Notes under the pieces: generated by a model
The model's database searches: none
What the model was told of the DNA's origin: nothing
The model's input: the letters and a program-made list of their open reading frames with translations, nothing else
Part shown: one piece after another, positions 50,108 to 62,611 of the stretch
How positions within the stretch are numbered: the stretch's first letter is position 1
Layout: every line of letters starts with the position of its first letter
Program-made: the position numbers and the translations under genes
Origin: Otis tarda
Lineage: Eukaryota; Chordata; Aves; Otidiformes; Otididae
Assembly: GCA_026413225.1 (NCBI GenBank)
Contig: CM048556.1
Location: forward strand, 21,801,115 to 21,865,114
Length of the DNA: 64,000 nucleotides
Direction of reading: 5' to 3'

Positions 50108-50174
50108 AAAAAAAAAAAAAAAAAAATTTTTTTTTTAAAAAAAAAAAAAAAGAAAAAAAAACTTTTTTTTAAAA
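50108..50174. repeat. A/T homopolymer palindrome inside the CpG island
   Basis: The order is 19 A, 10 T, 15 A, G, 9 A, C, 8 T, 4 A. The adjoining A and T runs form perfect inverted repeats able to make hairpins. The block sits in otherwise extremely GC-rich DNA, and exact run lengths are prone to sequencing error. Confidence 0.9.
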
Positions 50175-50500
50175 GAAAATCCCGGGGCTGGGTGCGAGCG
50201 GGAGCCCGGAGGGAAACTGCCTGCAGCCGGTGCGGCGAACAGCCCTCCCCGCGGTGCCCCCCCCGCCCTCCCCGTCCCTCCGCCCCGGCTGCTGCGCGGC
50301 ACCGCCCGGCTGCGCTCCGCGGGCGCGGGGGAAGCGCGGGGGCGGCTCCGCGTCCGGGCGGCGATGCCCGCGGAGGGATTTTTTTATTATTATTTTTTTT
50401 AGGGGGGGAAGATGCTTCTTGGGGAGGCGCTGGCCCCGCTCACCGCAGCCCCACCTTGATAAGAACCATGGCCCCTCTGCACCCCCCACCCGTCCCGCAG

Positions 50501-50545
50501 CAGCCCCCCACACCCAGCAGCCCCCCACACCCAGCAGCCCCCACC
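50501..50545 (+). repeat. 17-bp C-rich minisatellite, about 2.6 copies
   Basis: The unit CAGCCCCCCACACCCAG occurs at 50501-50517 and 50518-50534 without change and is followed by a partial third copy. Confidence 0.9.
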
Positions 50546-53500
50546 TTTGGGGAAACTGAGGCACCAAAACCCGGCGTTGAGGCCTGGGCACCAGCCTGGG
50601 GCCCTGTGGAACGGGCCTGCCCACCCCCGGCCCCCTCGGCAGGGGTCGAGGGCCCCAGGCCTGCGCAGGCCGGTGCCCTTGCGGACACTTTGAGTCCGTC
50701 CGAGGTCAACCCCTCCCAAACGCCAGGTTTCACCACAGCTTCTCCACCACTGCTGAACAGCCCACACGGTGAGATTTTTTTAAAAACTACCTCAATCCAG
50801 GCTCCTGATTCCCAAGCAGGGTTGCCATCATGGCCTGGGCTCACTGTTAACTTCTTTCATCTCCCTTCCTGGGAGGAAGACCACTTCTTCCCCACCTTCC
50901 TCCTCCTGCTCCCATGCAGAGAGAAGACCTTGGACATGGCCACCAGCCCACCTGGGCAAAACCAGATCGTTTGGGCTCGGCCAGGTGCTCCAAAATACTC
51001 GTCGGAGAACCCACAGACACCTGGGGAAACAGCGCTGAGCCGTCCCAGCCCCCACAGCACACCAGTGGAAGCTGGGCTCCCTCTTTCCACCCTAAAAAAC
51101 CACCCCTGGGGAAAATTAACTTCCGAGCAGCACTGCCCCAAAAGCTTAAAATGAGGCGGCGGGGTTATCCCCCCGCCATCCCCACTCTCCGGAGAGCCCC
51201 TGCCCACCCCGCCACGCTTTCCCGTCAGCGCCCGGACTGGAGGTGTTCTTGCCTGGAGAAAGGGGAGATCAGGCAAATAAAAGAATTGCTTTTGTTTTAA
51301 GAAACAGCCTTTATAACGTCAAAAATATTGGAGAGAAATGAAATCGTTATTTAGGCAAGGCTTAATGGGTTTAATTGCTGCTTTTCCATGGCGTGTAATT
51401 GGTGTTCGAAGCTCGGGTACCGCTGTTTCCCAGGGAGAGGCAGGTGTGTGCTGCAGAAAGAGGGTGTTGCTAATAGGATAACTGGGTGTAACTGGGATCA
51501 TCACACCAGTCACTCCGTGGAGCAGCACCAGCTCAGCCTTTTCCACCTGGTTTTCCAATTGTTTCGGCGGCGCGTCGCATTGCAAATGTTTTCTGTGGCT
51601 TTGGGCACGGGCAGCAAAAAGCCCCTTCGCTCTTGACGCCGTCGCCCCATTCCTGGGGAGTTTTTACCTGAGGGCCAAAAATCCACCCCAGTTGCTCCAG
51701 TGCTCCTCCAAACACCCACATCCATCCCTGCCCGGCTTGGGCTGCAGCTGGGATGCCCTCCGTGCCACAGAACTCGTGCGATCTGGTGTTTTATTGTATT
51801 TTTTACTGCAGAGATTTATCAGCGTACCTGAGAGCAGGATGGTCTGTCAGGAAAAAAGATCGGCAGGCAAATCTGTGGCTGCGGTTGTAGTCTCAGGTGG
51901 AGGATAACGCCTTTTCCGTCGGAAAAAGTGAGATTTTGAGTGTTCATTGAGCTGCAGGGGAGGACAGGAGCTGGGCTCTCCCTGCCCCGGGAGGATGCTG
52001 CGGTGGGTACGGCAGGCGGCATCTCGCACCCTTCTGTCCTGCAAAGTCGCACCGGTACCGAGCCAGGGAGCAACGCCCTTGGGCCCCCTTCCCCCCAAAC
52101 GCAGCTTTTACGTTGTACCAGCCCTTACATCTTAACAAGCAGCCCACCGGACGGGGCTTTTCCTTCCCCCCGCTCACTCAGCACCTGCCAGGAGCCCAAG
52201 GTGCGCTGCACAAAGTCGTTCCTTTCCCCTCCCTCCCAACAATTTATTTCCGTTTTCTCCAGCTAAAGCTGACTGTCAGCGGTTACTGAAACAGCATGGT
52301 TCTGTCCTGTCCTCAGGACGGTCCGTAGCTCTGGCCCTTCCTGACCTTCTGAAGCTGGGTTTTGGCGTTTGGATGTCGGTGGTCTCCCTGCAGAGCCCTG
52401 AGCAGCGATGGTCCCAGGAGCCTGGTTCCTCACCCACGAGAGAGGAAACCTACGGCCGTACGGACACGGCAGCTGTTTCGCCGCCCGCCCCTCCAGAGAT
52501 CTCCTCGGCTTCGGCATCCCAGCGCCGCCGTACCTTGCCTGGGGGCGAGGTGGCCAAGCCACGACATCTCTCCAGCCCCCCAGGACCATCACCCTAGCAG
52601 CTCAAGGCTCCCCTTTATGAATAGCCTCCAAAAAAACCCCTCAAACCCCTCTTACCCAGCACAGGAGTGCCGCCTCTGCTCATCCCCAGGTCAGAGCTGC
52701 CATCCCTCATCTCCCCAAAATCCTTTCCCCTAATCAGGCACAGGAGCAGCTTGGGCACAGGAGAAGACCTTCACCAAGGGGAGTGGGACCACGGGACTGG
52801 TTCAGACGCCTGAGGAAGGTTTGCAGGATCAGTCCCTGCAAGCACACGCTTCCCTGACACAATGCTATTTTTTAAAACAAATTTATTTTTTGCGGAGCTC
52901 CGGGCAGCCCTTGGCTGCGCTCCCCACCGGCTCCTGCTCCCAGGCTTCGCTCGGAGGCAGGAGGAGCAGAACCGTAACCGGGTTCATTTGCGTAGCAACC
53001 TAATGCCCGCAGAAAACACTGAGGATCCTAAAAACCAGCAGGAAGACCTTAAATCCTGCTTACACCAGGGAGATTCCCAGGTATTTACTTCCAGTGCTCT
53101 GCAATAAGTGAAATGACTGGAATTGCGGCAGGCTGGCGGTGAGGATGGGCAGTTCTCATCTCAGACGGGAGCTGACGGAGCCCAGGCAAGAAATAAGTGA
53201 CAGGAGCGAAGGGACTTTGAGTATCGCCTTTGGCCCGCTGAGAGACTAACAGGAGTGTGCTCCTGGACCAACACCGGCGCCCTCACAGCGTCGCCCGCAC
53301 CGCGAGGGCCCGGGGGGTGGCAAACCACAGCGGGAAACGAATGAAGGATGGGAGACCTGGAGGAAAGGATGAGACCCCGACGGCGAGAGCTGAGCGCAGG
53401 GCACGTTGCTGGGAGCGGCTCCGCTTCTGCGGGAGCTCAGGCAGTTTCCGCAGATCCGCTGCCGATTCTCCGTAACTCGGCAGAAAGTCTGCTTGCACCC

Positions 53501-56500
53501 TCCTTTCTGCCCCGCCGGAGCGCGGCGTAGGCTTGGGCTCCATCTTTTCCGGCTCTGCCCTGCAGCAGGCTGGGCTCCACCCAGGAACACCTTCGGGACG
53601 ATCTTGTCCTAACAAGAAACCAACTGGCAGAGGAGCAAACAACAACCGCCACCACGGGTTAGCACGTACCCACGTACCCCAGCCCCGCCGAGCCCGGGCT
53701 GCTTTTCCAGGCTCCAGCTACCACAGAGCTCTGGCGCGGGACCGGCGAGGAGCAACGCTGCCCCAAAATCCACAAATAAAGGTGCTCTTTCCGCCCTTCG
53801 CCCCAAAGGAACAGCTCCTAAACCCCTCTCCCCCTCTCCAAGCCGTGCCTTAGCAGTCCTTTGCTCTCTCGCCATCCCCAGAATCCCTGTTCTTCAACAC
53901 TTCTCCCCAAACTGGGCTCTCCCAGAGCCGCCGGCAGCCACGGCCTGGGCTGGGCGAGCGGGGCAGGGAGCCGCAGGCGGGCCCCCGGCCCCGAGTGGGG
54001 AAACAAGGAAACATTTCCACCTATTAACTGCACTTCCTTCGTTTCCTCCAGCCCGGGGGTTATTAATAGCACCCTGCAAACGAGCACCGGGGCCGGCCCG
54101 CGAGCGTCCCAGCGCCCGCCCCAACGGCCCCCGCTCCCGGCACCCCTCCGTGCCCAGGAGGGGACGATGCCGGTGGGATCCGCTCCCTAAACACGCCAAA
54201 AAAACTGTGTCCCGTGCAGCCGTGCTGCAAATACCTCGTGGGAAAGTAGCACTGAGGGAAGATCTGGGCGACACCCAGGTTTTCACTGCTTCCCCAGCCT
54301 GGGATGCTGGGAGCTGTGTTTTTAACGCCAAACCTCCTGCAGTCTCCTTATTTTCTGTTTGTGGAACAGGAAACCGTGGTCTCCTGCGTTTGCAAAGCGA
54401 ACGCGGCTGGGACCCGGTGCGGCAGCAGAGGGATGCAGGCGGCCGCCCCAGCCGGGCCCAGGATGCAGCAGCGAGAGGCAGGGGGCACCCTTGGGACCCC
54501 TCAGCAGCACGGCCGGCACCAAAAGCCCCGTTTCTCCACCAGCTCTTGGCCAAACCGCCTTGCTGTCCCCGTGCGACGGCCTGCGAGGAGATATTTCCCT
54601 TCGATATCATCCTCCTCCCGCTGCCAGCCCGCAGCCACGCACCTCTGGCAGAGGGGGAAAGGGCGTTTGTGGGCCCAGCGCCCTCAGCCGCGCTGGGGAT
54701 TGCGGCCAAACCGGGAGGGAGAGCCCGAGCGGGCGGGGGGAAGGCGGGCGGGAGCCCCCGGGTCTCTCCCCGGGGAGAGGAGCGATGCTCTCGCCCCGGC
54801 CCGGCTCCCAGCCGTTAACCCAGTTCGGCGGCTCTGCTTGAACCAGTCCAAACGTGCACGCTGACGATGGGCACGATCTCCCAGCGCGGGAGCCAGGAGC
54901 AGATCGCTGCAGCGTGACTCACGCTCGCCCGGCCCCACGGCGGCTCGGGGACCCGGGCAAAGCCACCCGGGATGGCTCCTGCTCAGCAGCAGTGACGCTG
55001 GTGGGCTCGGACACGGTCAAACCTCAGCAGAGCTGTGGAAGAGGTGGAGAACGGAGGGGTGCTGGCTGGGACCCTCCTCGCCTCCGGATCCTCTGGAAAT
55101 AACCCCCAGGGACCCATCTCCTCGGTGGGCTCTGCAGCATTGCTGCTTCAGCAGGGACAAGAACGGAGGGCCCAGCACCCAGGCCAAATCCTGCAGCTGA
55201 TTTTCAGCCCGGAAGAAGTAATTTTATTTATCCAGCCTGCCCCGAATCCCCCGGGCCACGGAGTTTCGCCTGCTGACGGTAAAACCCACGTGGGAGGGAA
55301 CGCAAAAGCCTTCAGAGCAACGGGGAGGTTGCCACCTGCCTCGCAAAGTCCCACCAGGTGCCGGCACCCTCCGGCGAGCCCGGACCTCGTGTTTTGTGGG
55401 AGGTTACCGACCCGCAGCTTCCAGCCCCGGCTCTCCCTGGAGCGCGCTTTCGAACGTGGGAGGATCCCAAAGCCAACCATCGTCCTCCTGATCGGGAAGA
55501 GATTTCAGGAGAGGGGCTGGAGGAAGTCACGGAGCGGAGAGCCAACCGTGCGACAAGAGAAGGGCCCGCGGCGCTGCGGGGCCGTCCCGGCTGAGATGTC
55601 CTCGGCTGCAGGCAAGCAGCTGTGCAGGGAGAGCAGCCAGCGAAGGGTCCTGCAGGAAAAGCGCTCCGGGGCTGTTCGTCCTTGTCCTGGAAAAGCAGGA
55701 CTTGAATTCACGGTCGGCAAAACGGCGTTCCAGCTGCCCGGTCAGCCGGAGGCCTCGCAGCCCCAGACCCGCCGGCTGCCGGCTCTGAACGCTGCGTGGG
55801 TACCCAGGCAAGTCCCTCACAGCGAGATCTGTCTCGCTTCAAACGAGCGTTAATTCTGGGGCCAGAAGCCGGTGATTTATTAGTCAGGCGGTGTTAATTT
55901 ACCTGTCTCACTGCAGAAGCGCTCAGCCAGCTCCGTTTCCTACAGGCTCCTGCCCAGCTGCCAAATCCATCGCCTCGGATAAAATCGTTATTATTTGCTT
56001 TTTTAAAAAAAAATTAATCAATCCTTCCCTGCACCCGATGGCGCCAGCAATGGGCTTGCGCTCCGTTCTGTGGGAGGTTGAGTGATGCCGCGGATCAGCA
56101 TCCCTGCGCGTCCGCACGGCAAGGAAGTCGGGAAACCGCTCTGCCAGCAGCTGCGGCAAAACTGGGAGCAGCTTCGGTGGTTTCAGCTGGAAAAAAATTC
56201 CCTGCTGATGGGGAATTTTTCCATGGGGGAAAAAAGCAACGGCTTTGCACGGGCCCCTCTGGGCTGGCTACCGAGCGTGCGACGCCGTGGCCGTGGCGCC
56301 GATGGCGAGGTGGCTTTATTCCAGGTTCAGAGCCAGTCCCAAAAATGCCGGTTCGTGGCCAGTTTTGTCCCCGTTACCTGGTGCCTTGGCCACCGCAGCT
56401 CTCCTGCTCCCAGGAGCCAAGCGTCTCTCCTAGATCCGGATGCCAGCACCTCGCCTCGGGGCTGCGAAACTGCAGGGCTGGTTCTGTTCTGTTCAGCGTT

Positions 56501-57704
56501 ACGGGAGGATTCCGGAGGAGGAAAACGGGCCCTAAATCAGGGCTGAGAGTCGGTGTGTCGCCGGAGAACACCAGTAGAACGAGGTGCAACAGCTGGGAGC
56601 CTGGGGAAGCCGCTCTGTGCCACCCTCCCCGAGGCGCCCGCGCACTTTTTCCCCCCTCAGTTCCCCACGAAGAGGCACTTATTACTGCAAACAAATGATT
56701 TATCCGAAAAGGAACAGGAGCCCGTAGGAGATCACAGCACGTCCTTGGCATGATGGTAACGCGTACACGGAATTCAGCTTCCCCACCTTGCAAAAAAAAA
56801 AAAAAAAAAAAAGCGCACGGAAAAACGTCGCAGAGCGCGGCGGGGAGGCAGGAGATCAAAGAGCTCAGATCAAACGGAGCAAACCTCCCGATCAAAGCCA
56901 ACACGGCTTTGCGCATCGCCGTTCCGCGGCAGCGACCGGGGCGGAGGAGGAAGGTCCTCAGACATGCTGGAAACGCGCGCGGGCACCGACGTGCGAGTTC
57001 CTGCCTCCTCTCCACGGGCCTCGTGCGAGAAAGTGCCGTTCCTTCCCACCGCCCAGCCCTCTGCACCGACACGCCGGCGGGATTCGCCCCAGGGAGGCTG
57101 GAAAGGCATCTGCCAGGGTTGGCAGGAGGAGGTGGTGGTACAAAGCCCCGTTGTGCGGGGTGGGGTATTCCCGAGGGAAAAAAAAAAAAAATCAAGGTGG
57201 AGCCAAGCACGTGAGAGCTGACCGAAGGAGAAATCACGGAGGCAGGTGGGCAAAGGGAAGCAGCAGTCTCGCATCGCTGGAAGGGGATTAACCAAGGCAC
57301 CGGCAGAAGACGGAGCACAAAGGTGGAGCTCCAAGCCGGAGCCCGCCCGGGCAGCACGCGTCCCCTCCGGTCAAGGAGGAGCTGAGCTCCCCCCAGCACC
57401 AGGAGAAACCTTCTCTGCAGGTGGGGTTGAAGCAGCACGGCCTCGCTGCCCCATCTCCACCCACCCTTTGGAGATGCTAAGTAGTGCCCTGAAAACCTTC
57501 CCGTGCGTTTCCGAAGCGCGGGGAAGAGAAGGGAGTCTTCCTCAGCCAGCTCTTGGCAGCAGAACAAACGCAGCCAGCCTCGCGTGGCTTTAGAGAGGAT
57601 GGGTTTATTTCTGTGTTGGCGGGTCTCTGGCACCCTGCCCTCTGGACATCCCTTCTCCAAACACGGCAGCTCTTGCCTGGCCCTGGAGCACCCTTTAGGG
57701 GTCC
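50546..57704. other. No gene recognised; GC-rich sequence upstream of the CpG island
   Basis: C-rich and Pro/Ala/Gly-coding frames dominate. CpG density rises again at 54080-55000 and at 55300-55800. An AT-rich segment lies at 55850-56060. I see no exon with splice sites I would defend on either strand. Confidence 0.45.
56792..56812 (+). repeat. Poly-A run, 21 bp
   Basis: An isolated A run in GC-rich sequence with no recognisable retrotransposed body upstream. Confidence 0.95.
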
Positions 57705-58115
57705 TTTTAGGGACATTTGAGGTCAGCGGCGATGACCCCAACCCCACCGGCCAAGGGCCAGGAGCGACAGCCCAGCTGGCAGGGCAGGGGCCGGCCCCAC
57801 GGTGCCTGCGCAAGGTGAGCGGGACAGGGCTGGTGGCCAAGGGCAACCAAGACACGGTCACGGTGACGAGGCAGCTCCACGGTCAGGCTGGGAAGCCAAG
57901 CCGTGCGTCGGGGTGGATGGGGTCCGTGGCCAGGCTGGGCTGGAGCCCTGCACCCCTGCAAGACCAGAGAGGGCTGGAGAGCCAGGGTGGAGCTTAAATT
58001 GGCTCCTGAGCCCGTGGGTGTGGGTGTGGGTCCCGGGTGAAGCCGGCTGAGGGCCGTTAAGGGCCAATAGTGCCCTCAGGGCCCTGGCAGCCTGGCTCCA
58101 AAGCTGTCCTGTGGG
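57705..58115. repeat. Unclassified interspersed repeat, copy 2
   Basis: This is the counterpart of the copy at 22530-22925, in the same orientation, 35 kb away. It keeps the same order of landmarks, with GAGCTTAAATTGGCTCC followed by a GTGTGGGT-rich stretch and then GGGCCGTTAAGGGCC. The copies are clearly diverged, so this is an old interspersed family and not a recent segmental duplication. The boundaries are estimated from where similarity fades by eye. Confidence 0.6.
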
Positions 58116-61100
58116 AAAGCAGGAAGAGTTGCCACAGCAACTTGGTCCCCTCCGTCTCCCCGATATCCCCAGCCAGGAGGGGACAGGCTGCCACTGCAGA
58201 GGGTGGGACATCCCTGTCCCCAAACGCTCCCCCCTGCGCCCCGCATCCCGGCTGGGCCCGGCCCGCTGCGGCTCTCCCTGCTTCGGACAACAGCCCGTTT
58301 CTTTTTCGGCCGCACGGAAACAGGAGGAAATACAGGAAAAGCCGGTGCCTGGGAGACGGCAACCTCTGTCCTCCCGCTCCGCGCGCCAGCGGCGTCCCAG
58401 CAGCGCGGCGTCTCCCGCTCCCCGGGCTATCCAGGCGCAGCCGGGCAAACCAGCGCTCCCGGGTGAAGGGTGTAAGCGATATCCCCCTCCAGCTGTGAGC
58501 TGGCGGGGCTGGCGGGGAAGTGGGGTCCAGCGAGGCCGCAGCCGGGCTTGGGCTCATCGGTCCCTCAGCCGAAAACGCCTCCTGGGAAGGAGAAGGACGT
58601 GGGAGGGAGGAAATCCGGCTGCTTGGCCCTGGCAGCTCCCAGGGAGCAAAACGAGGCGATAATTGGATTTATAATGTAAAACCGCGCCGCAGGCTCCACC
58701 TCACGGTCTCCGGGAAGCCGTTATTCGTGCCTACCCCCCGAAAGCGCGTCCTCGCACCCCGCGCCCGCCAGCGGGTGATGCACCAGCTCCACTCGGCAAG
58801 AATATCATGTACATCTTGCTGCCTTTCAAAACCAGGGCCTGTTTTCAGGCTCGCTGACCAAAAGCTGCCGCCTGCCCAGTCCCTGGGGCAGAGCCCACTG
58901 GTCTCACTGGTGGCGCTGGGCGGAGCGGGGTCCGCGATGCGTCTGGCGCGGCGGTGGCTTTTTTTTTTTAGTGGCTTTGCTGGGGGACAGTGACAATGCC
59001 GATGTGCGTGGCTTTGAGGTGACAGCGGCTTTTTGCCATCGGCGCGCGGCACGGGTGCATTCATCCCGCGTGCGCGTCCCCGTGAGAGCGGCGCTCACGA
59101 TCTCAACCAGGCGTCTCCATCCCCAAAACCTCGCCCTGCTTTCTTGTCCGGTCACTCGGTGCAAAAATAGAGGGGGAATAAAGAGGGGACATGGCGAAAG
59201 CCACCAGCAAGCCCGGGCGGGCGGGCGTCCAGCCGGCAGTGGGTGTCCGTCCGGCGCGATGGAGCCCGGCTGGGGCGTTTTACGGGGCACCGCGCGCCTC
59301 GCCGCGGGGCTGTGGCTCGGAGCTGCCGCTGCTCGAGGCTCGGGGGAGGCCGGGAAGCTCCGGCGATGTCGCGTCCCCTCGCTGCGCCCCCGCGAAGCTC
59401 CCCCAGCCCCCGGGGCTGCCTGTGGGGAGGACTTTGGGGGGACCCGGCTCAGCACGGCTCCAGCCCGGGACCTGCAATAACGGAGCTCTCCCTTAGAGGT
59501 CAGCCCAGCATCAGGGCTGGGCCAGAATCCCACGCGGATGGATGCGCTTCCCGCAAAGAGCGGGAATTGGGGTCACAAGGCCGCTCAGGGGATGGTCCCC
59601 ACCCCGCAGCCCCTCGCCTTGGCTGTTCCCGAAGGGTATCCCCAAAAGCTGAGCTCTCCCGCCCGCTCTCTGGCTCCTTGCCAGGCGCTGGCTGCTCCGA
59701 AGGCCGTGTCTGCCCCCACTCGGGGAGCCCCCTGCCCGGCTCAAAGGGCACAAAACATTTGAAATGGTTTTGGTCACGCCAAGCGGGCGCTGCCTGGGCT
59801 GCGGATCCCTGCCCTGCCTGGCCCCACCGGCTCTGTACGCCTTCGGAAAGGGATTCACCTCGACCGGTGCTCGTCCCTGTTTCGCACCCCGAGAGCAGAG
59901 AATTCTCTTTAAAACAAGGATTTAGAGGGAGAAAGATGAAATTAAACGTACAGCAAAGTTTTCCGGACCGGGTTGCGCAGCTGAAGCAGAGTCAGAAGAG
60001 CGTCGCGGCCACAAATCCTGACAACTGCCTTGAGCGGGCCGGCTGCTAAGCGCACATTCTCTTTGTCTTTTTTTCTTATTAATATCCTTGGCTGAGACTG
60101 CTCCAGAGCCACGTTCCGGCCCAGAAAGACCCATTTCTCTCCAGCCTCTGGGAAACAGGAGTGGCAGGACGCCTGCAGGTATTACAGACGCTCGTGCCTT
60201 CCTTCGTTGAGCGATGCTGCTGTGTTGGGGCTTTTTAAATTACTTCAGAGAAAAAAAGGAAAAAAAAAAAAAAAAAAAGAAATGCTCTAAAGTTTGGAAC
60301 ACGTTTGCACAATGACAGCTGACTTCCAGTGCGTTTATTTAGCAGGGCCTTGTTTGAAGGAGTCCATTTGTGTTTGGTTGTAGGCAATTACAGCTGGAGG
60401 TCCGGTGGGATGGGCCAAGCCAAGCGCCCATCGCGCCGTCCTCGTGGCCGCCGCGGCCAAACGCTTCTTCCTCCCGCCGCCTGCGCAGCAGGGAAGCGGT
60501 GGGAGAAGGAGGAAGCGAGAGAGGGACAAGGTGGAATTAAACTGCAGCGTCCTGCTGCCAATCCGCACACCGGTGGCTTCCAGCGTCCCCTCCGGTACCG
60601 GCCGCCGTATCCATCACCCTGCCAAGGAGCTGATCCTCGCCGAGGGGAACCCGCCCCAGGCACTGCTGGCAGCCTGGAATTAAACGCCTGCAGTCGCGAG
60701 CGTTCCCAGCGCTGCCCGGATAACCCCAGGCCCTGCCCGGGAGCGCCAGCCGGCGCAGCGGGCGCTGCCGTCGCCCTCGGGAGAAAACGCCGCTGCAGCT
60801 TTAGCGGTCTCAGACCTCAGAAACGGGATGTGGAACGGCAACCCCGGTGCTTTGGGGAACGTGTTTTAAGTCAAGAAGCACGAAGGATGCAGGAAGGATG
60901 CTCGGAATACCGGCCCGGCAGGCTGCAAAGAGGTGGGAGAGGATCACGGCTCCAGAGGGAGAATTTGAAGACTTGGATGAGATTTGAGCTCATGACCCGG
61001 GAACCATCAAGTGCCACCAGGCACACGACCCTCGCACCTGCCCGTCCTTTCCACAGCTTTTTTTTTTTCCTTTCTGGACGTTTCCATCCTGGGCAGGGGG

Positions 61101-62109
61101 GAGCCCTCAGCGGCGCTGACCCAGCTCCACGCTTCATTTTTCCCAGCTGATGACCTCCCAGACCTGTGCCCGTGTTTAAACTGAAGGGAGATAATTGGAG
61201 CTCGTCAATCAGCAGCCGCCGGTGCCTGCCCTCTGCCCTGTGCCTGTGTGTTCTTTGTATTTTCCTCCCTAAATTCAATTAGAGATGATCAGGAGCTTTT
61301 CCCCCCAGAGAAGCGCCGGGCTGGTGGCCTCTCCCCGTGACAATCCCGCTCTGCTTGTTGTCGGAGGTGGCCTCAGCTGCTGCCTTTGTCCCTCATCGTC
61401 CCCAGGACGGGGAAGTCACACCAGTGGGACGTCTGTCGGGGACAGAGCAGGGACGGAGCAGCCCCAAACCCCCCTTCACCTTCTCCCCCAGCTCCTATTT
61501 TGGGCAAAACTCACGAAAGCTGCAGCCAACGTCAGCCTTCCCTGGTGACGTGGTGGAACCTCCTCGACCAAAAGGCCCTCGTTTAAACCCAACGGGAAAG
61601 CCGCAGCCTCACCCCGCTGCACCGTGGCTTCCTGCGCCCCAGCTCCACCCGACCGGGGGAAAGCCTTTCCCTGTGGGCTGGCGGGATGTTCCCAGCTGGA
61701 ATGCAGCAGCTGGTCAGGAAGCAAGGCTACGGGTGCAGCCGCTGCCCCGCCAGTCCCTGCGACAGCGCCCGGCGTCTCCTCCAGCTCCGACAGCAAACAG
61801 CCCTGGAGCAGGTGAAGAAAAAAACCCGCTGCCTACTCCAGAGCCCCTCCGCCACCTTTCCTACACCCTGTGTACAGCAAACTGGTTTTTACACCGCCCC
61901 ATCGCACCCTTGGTCCCAGCTCCCTCCCGCGCTACAGATAGTTACAGCTCTTTACAAATTCAACTTCTGCCCGAGGAAGGGCGGGAGGGGAAGCTGGACT
62001 CTTCTGCCAAGCCTTGCGCTGCATTTTGGAACCTTGGGAGGTAGGAGGGAGGGAAAAGAAAAAGATTAAATCGAGCATAAAATAAGCATGAAAAAAAATA
62101 CAAGTGAAA
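58116..62109. other. No gene recognised; GC-rich intergenic-looking sequence
   Basis: A CpG-rich block spans about 58200-59500. A candidate enhancer-like stretch at 61160-61290 contains GATAATTGGAGCTCGTCAATC and TTCAATTAGAGATGATC. Open frames overlap on both strands without recognisable motifs. Confidence 0.45.
60260..60278 (+). repeat. Poly-A run, 19 bp
   Basis: Preceded by a 7-A run and GG, and followed by GA and a further A pair. No retrocopy is visible. Confidence 0.95.
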
Positions 62110-62134
62110 TACGACGTTCTCTAAAAATCTGAAG

Positions 62135-62140
62135 TTTATT
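62135..62140 (-). terminator. Candidate polyadenylation signal AATAAA of a minus-strand gene entering from the right
   Basis: On the minus strand AATAAA is followed 31-48 nt later by a T/GT-rich element (TTGTATTTTTTTTCATG, 62103-62087), which is suitable spacing for cleavage near 62115. The upstream 100-150 bases are A/T-rich and lack repeats, typical of a 3' UTR end. Confidence 0.4.
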
Positions 62141-62590
62141 CATTAGAACTCAGTGAAAGGAACATTCATTTTTAAACACAATCAATACATTGAAAAGTTT
62201 AAAGGACTAGTAGCAATGAGACCAGAAACAAAAAGAAAAAAAACTCCAAAATTTCAGACAAGTTGGTCACCTGGGAGAGCCGCCTCCGCTCCCGGCCCGC
62301 AGCGGGACGCAGAGGGGAAGCACGGGGCGAGCTGGGACGGGGGTGAATTATTTTATTTTTTAGAACTGGGAGGCTTTTCAGGGTTTAATTTATCACTTCA
62401 CCCAAAGGCAGCGGCTAGGGCGCCTCGACACCGGCCAGAAGAGCAGGCAGCCCGGCTGGAAAGGAGGGAGCCGCAAAGCCGGGGGGCAGAGGGAATGTGA
62501 GATGCGGCGCGGGTCTGAGCACCCCAGGAATGTTTGCCGAGCGTCCCGCCCATCCAGTCCCCGTGCAGGGAACGGGGGCAAACCCACTTC

Positions 62591-62611
62591 AAAAAAAAAA
62601 AAAAAAAAAAA
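62591..62611 (+). repeat. Poly-A run, 21 bp
   Basis: Lies inside the candidate minus-strand 3' UTR, where it would be a U run in the RNA. Confidence 0.95.

Larger units (their letters stand above)
47950..50370. promoter_or_regulatory. Principal CpG island, probable promoter region
   Basis: This is the densest C+G and CpG stretch of the window, most extreme at 49790-50370, where Pro/Arg/Gly/Ala-coding C and G runs dominate every frame. It contains a strong minus-strand splice donor at 49588/49587. A GGG-run G-quadruplex motif lies on the plus strand (49915-49937) and a C-run counterpart, G-rich on the minus strand, at 49867-49892. Two A/T homopolymer blocks interrupt it (49757-49779 and 50108-50174). 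It most likely serves the minus-strand gene. A divergent plus-strand transcript is possible, but I see no exon I can defend. Confidence 0.6.

Noticed and set aside
49793..51154. 453-codon plus-strand ORF
   Set aside because: It lies across the CpG-island core and the A/T homopolymers, and translates to Pro/Arg/Gly runs followed by Lys/Phe runs. This is the product of composition, with no domain and overlapping ORFs in other frames.
56374..57861. 495-codon minus-strand ORF
   Set aside because: It contains Phe runs from two poly-A tracts, has no recognisable domain, and overlaps open frames on the other strand. Its length is explained by GC-rich, stop-poor sequence.
60960..61040. tRNA- or SINE-like stretch (GAGATTTGAGCTCATGACC)
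   Set aside because: Only a TPsiC-arm-like word is present. I could not find a matching acceptor stem, D arm or A/B box spacing, so it is probably chance.
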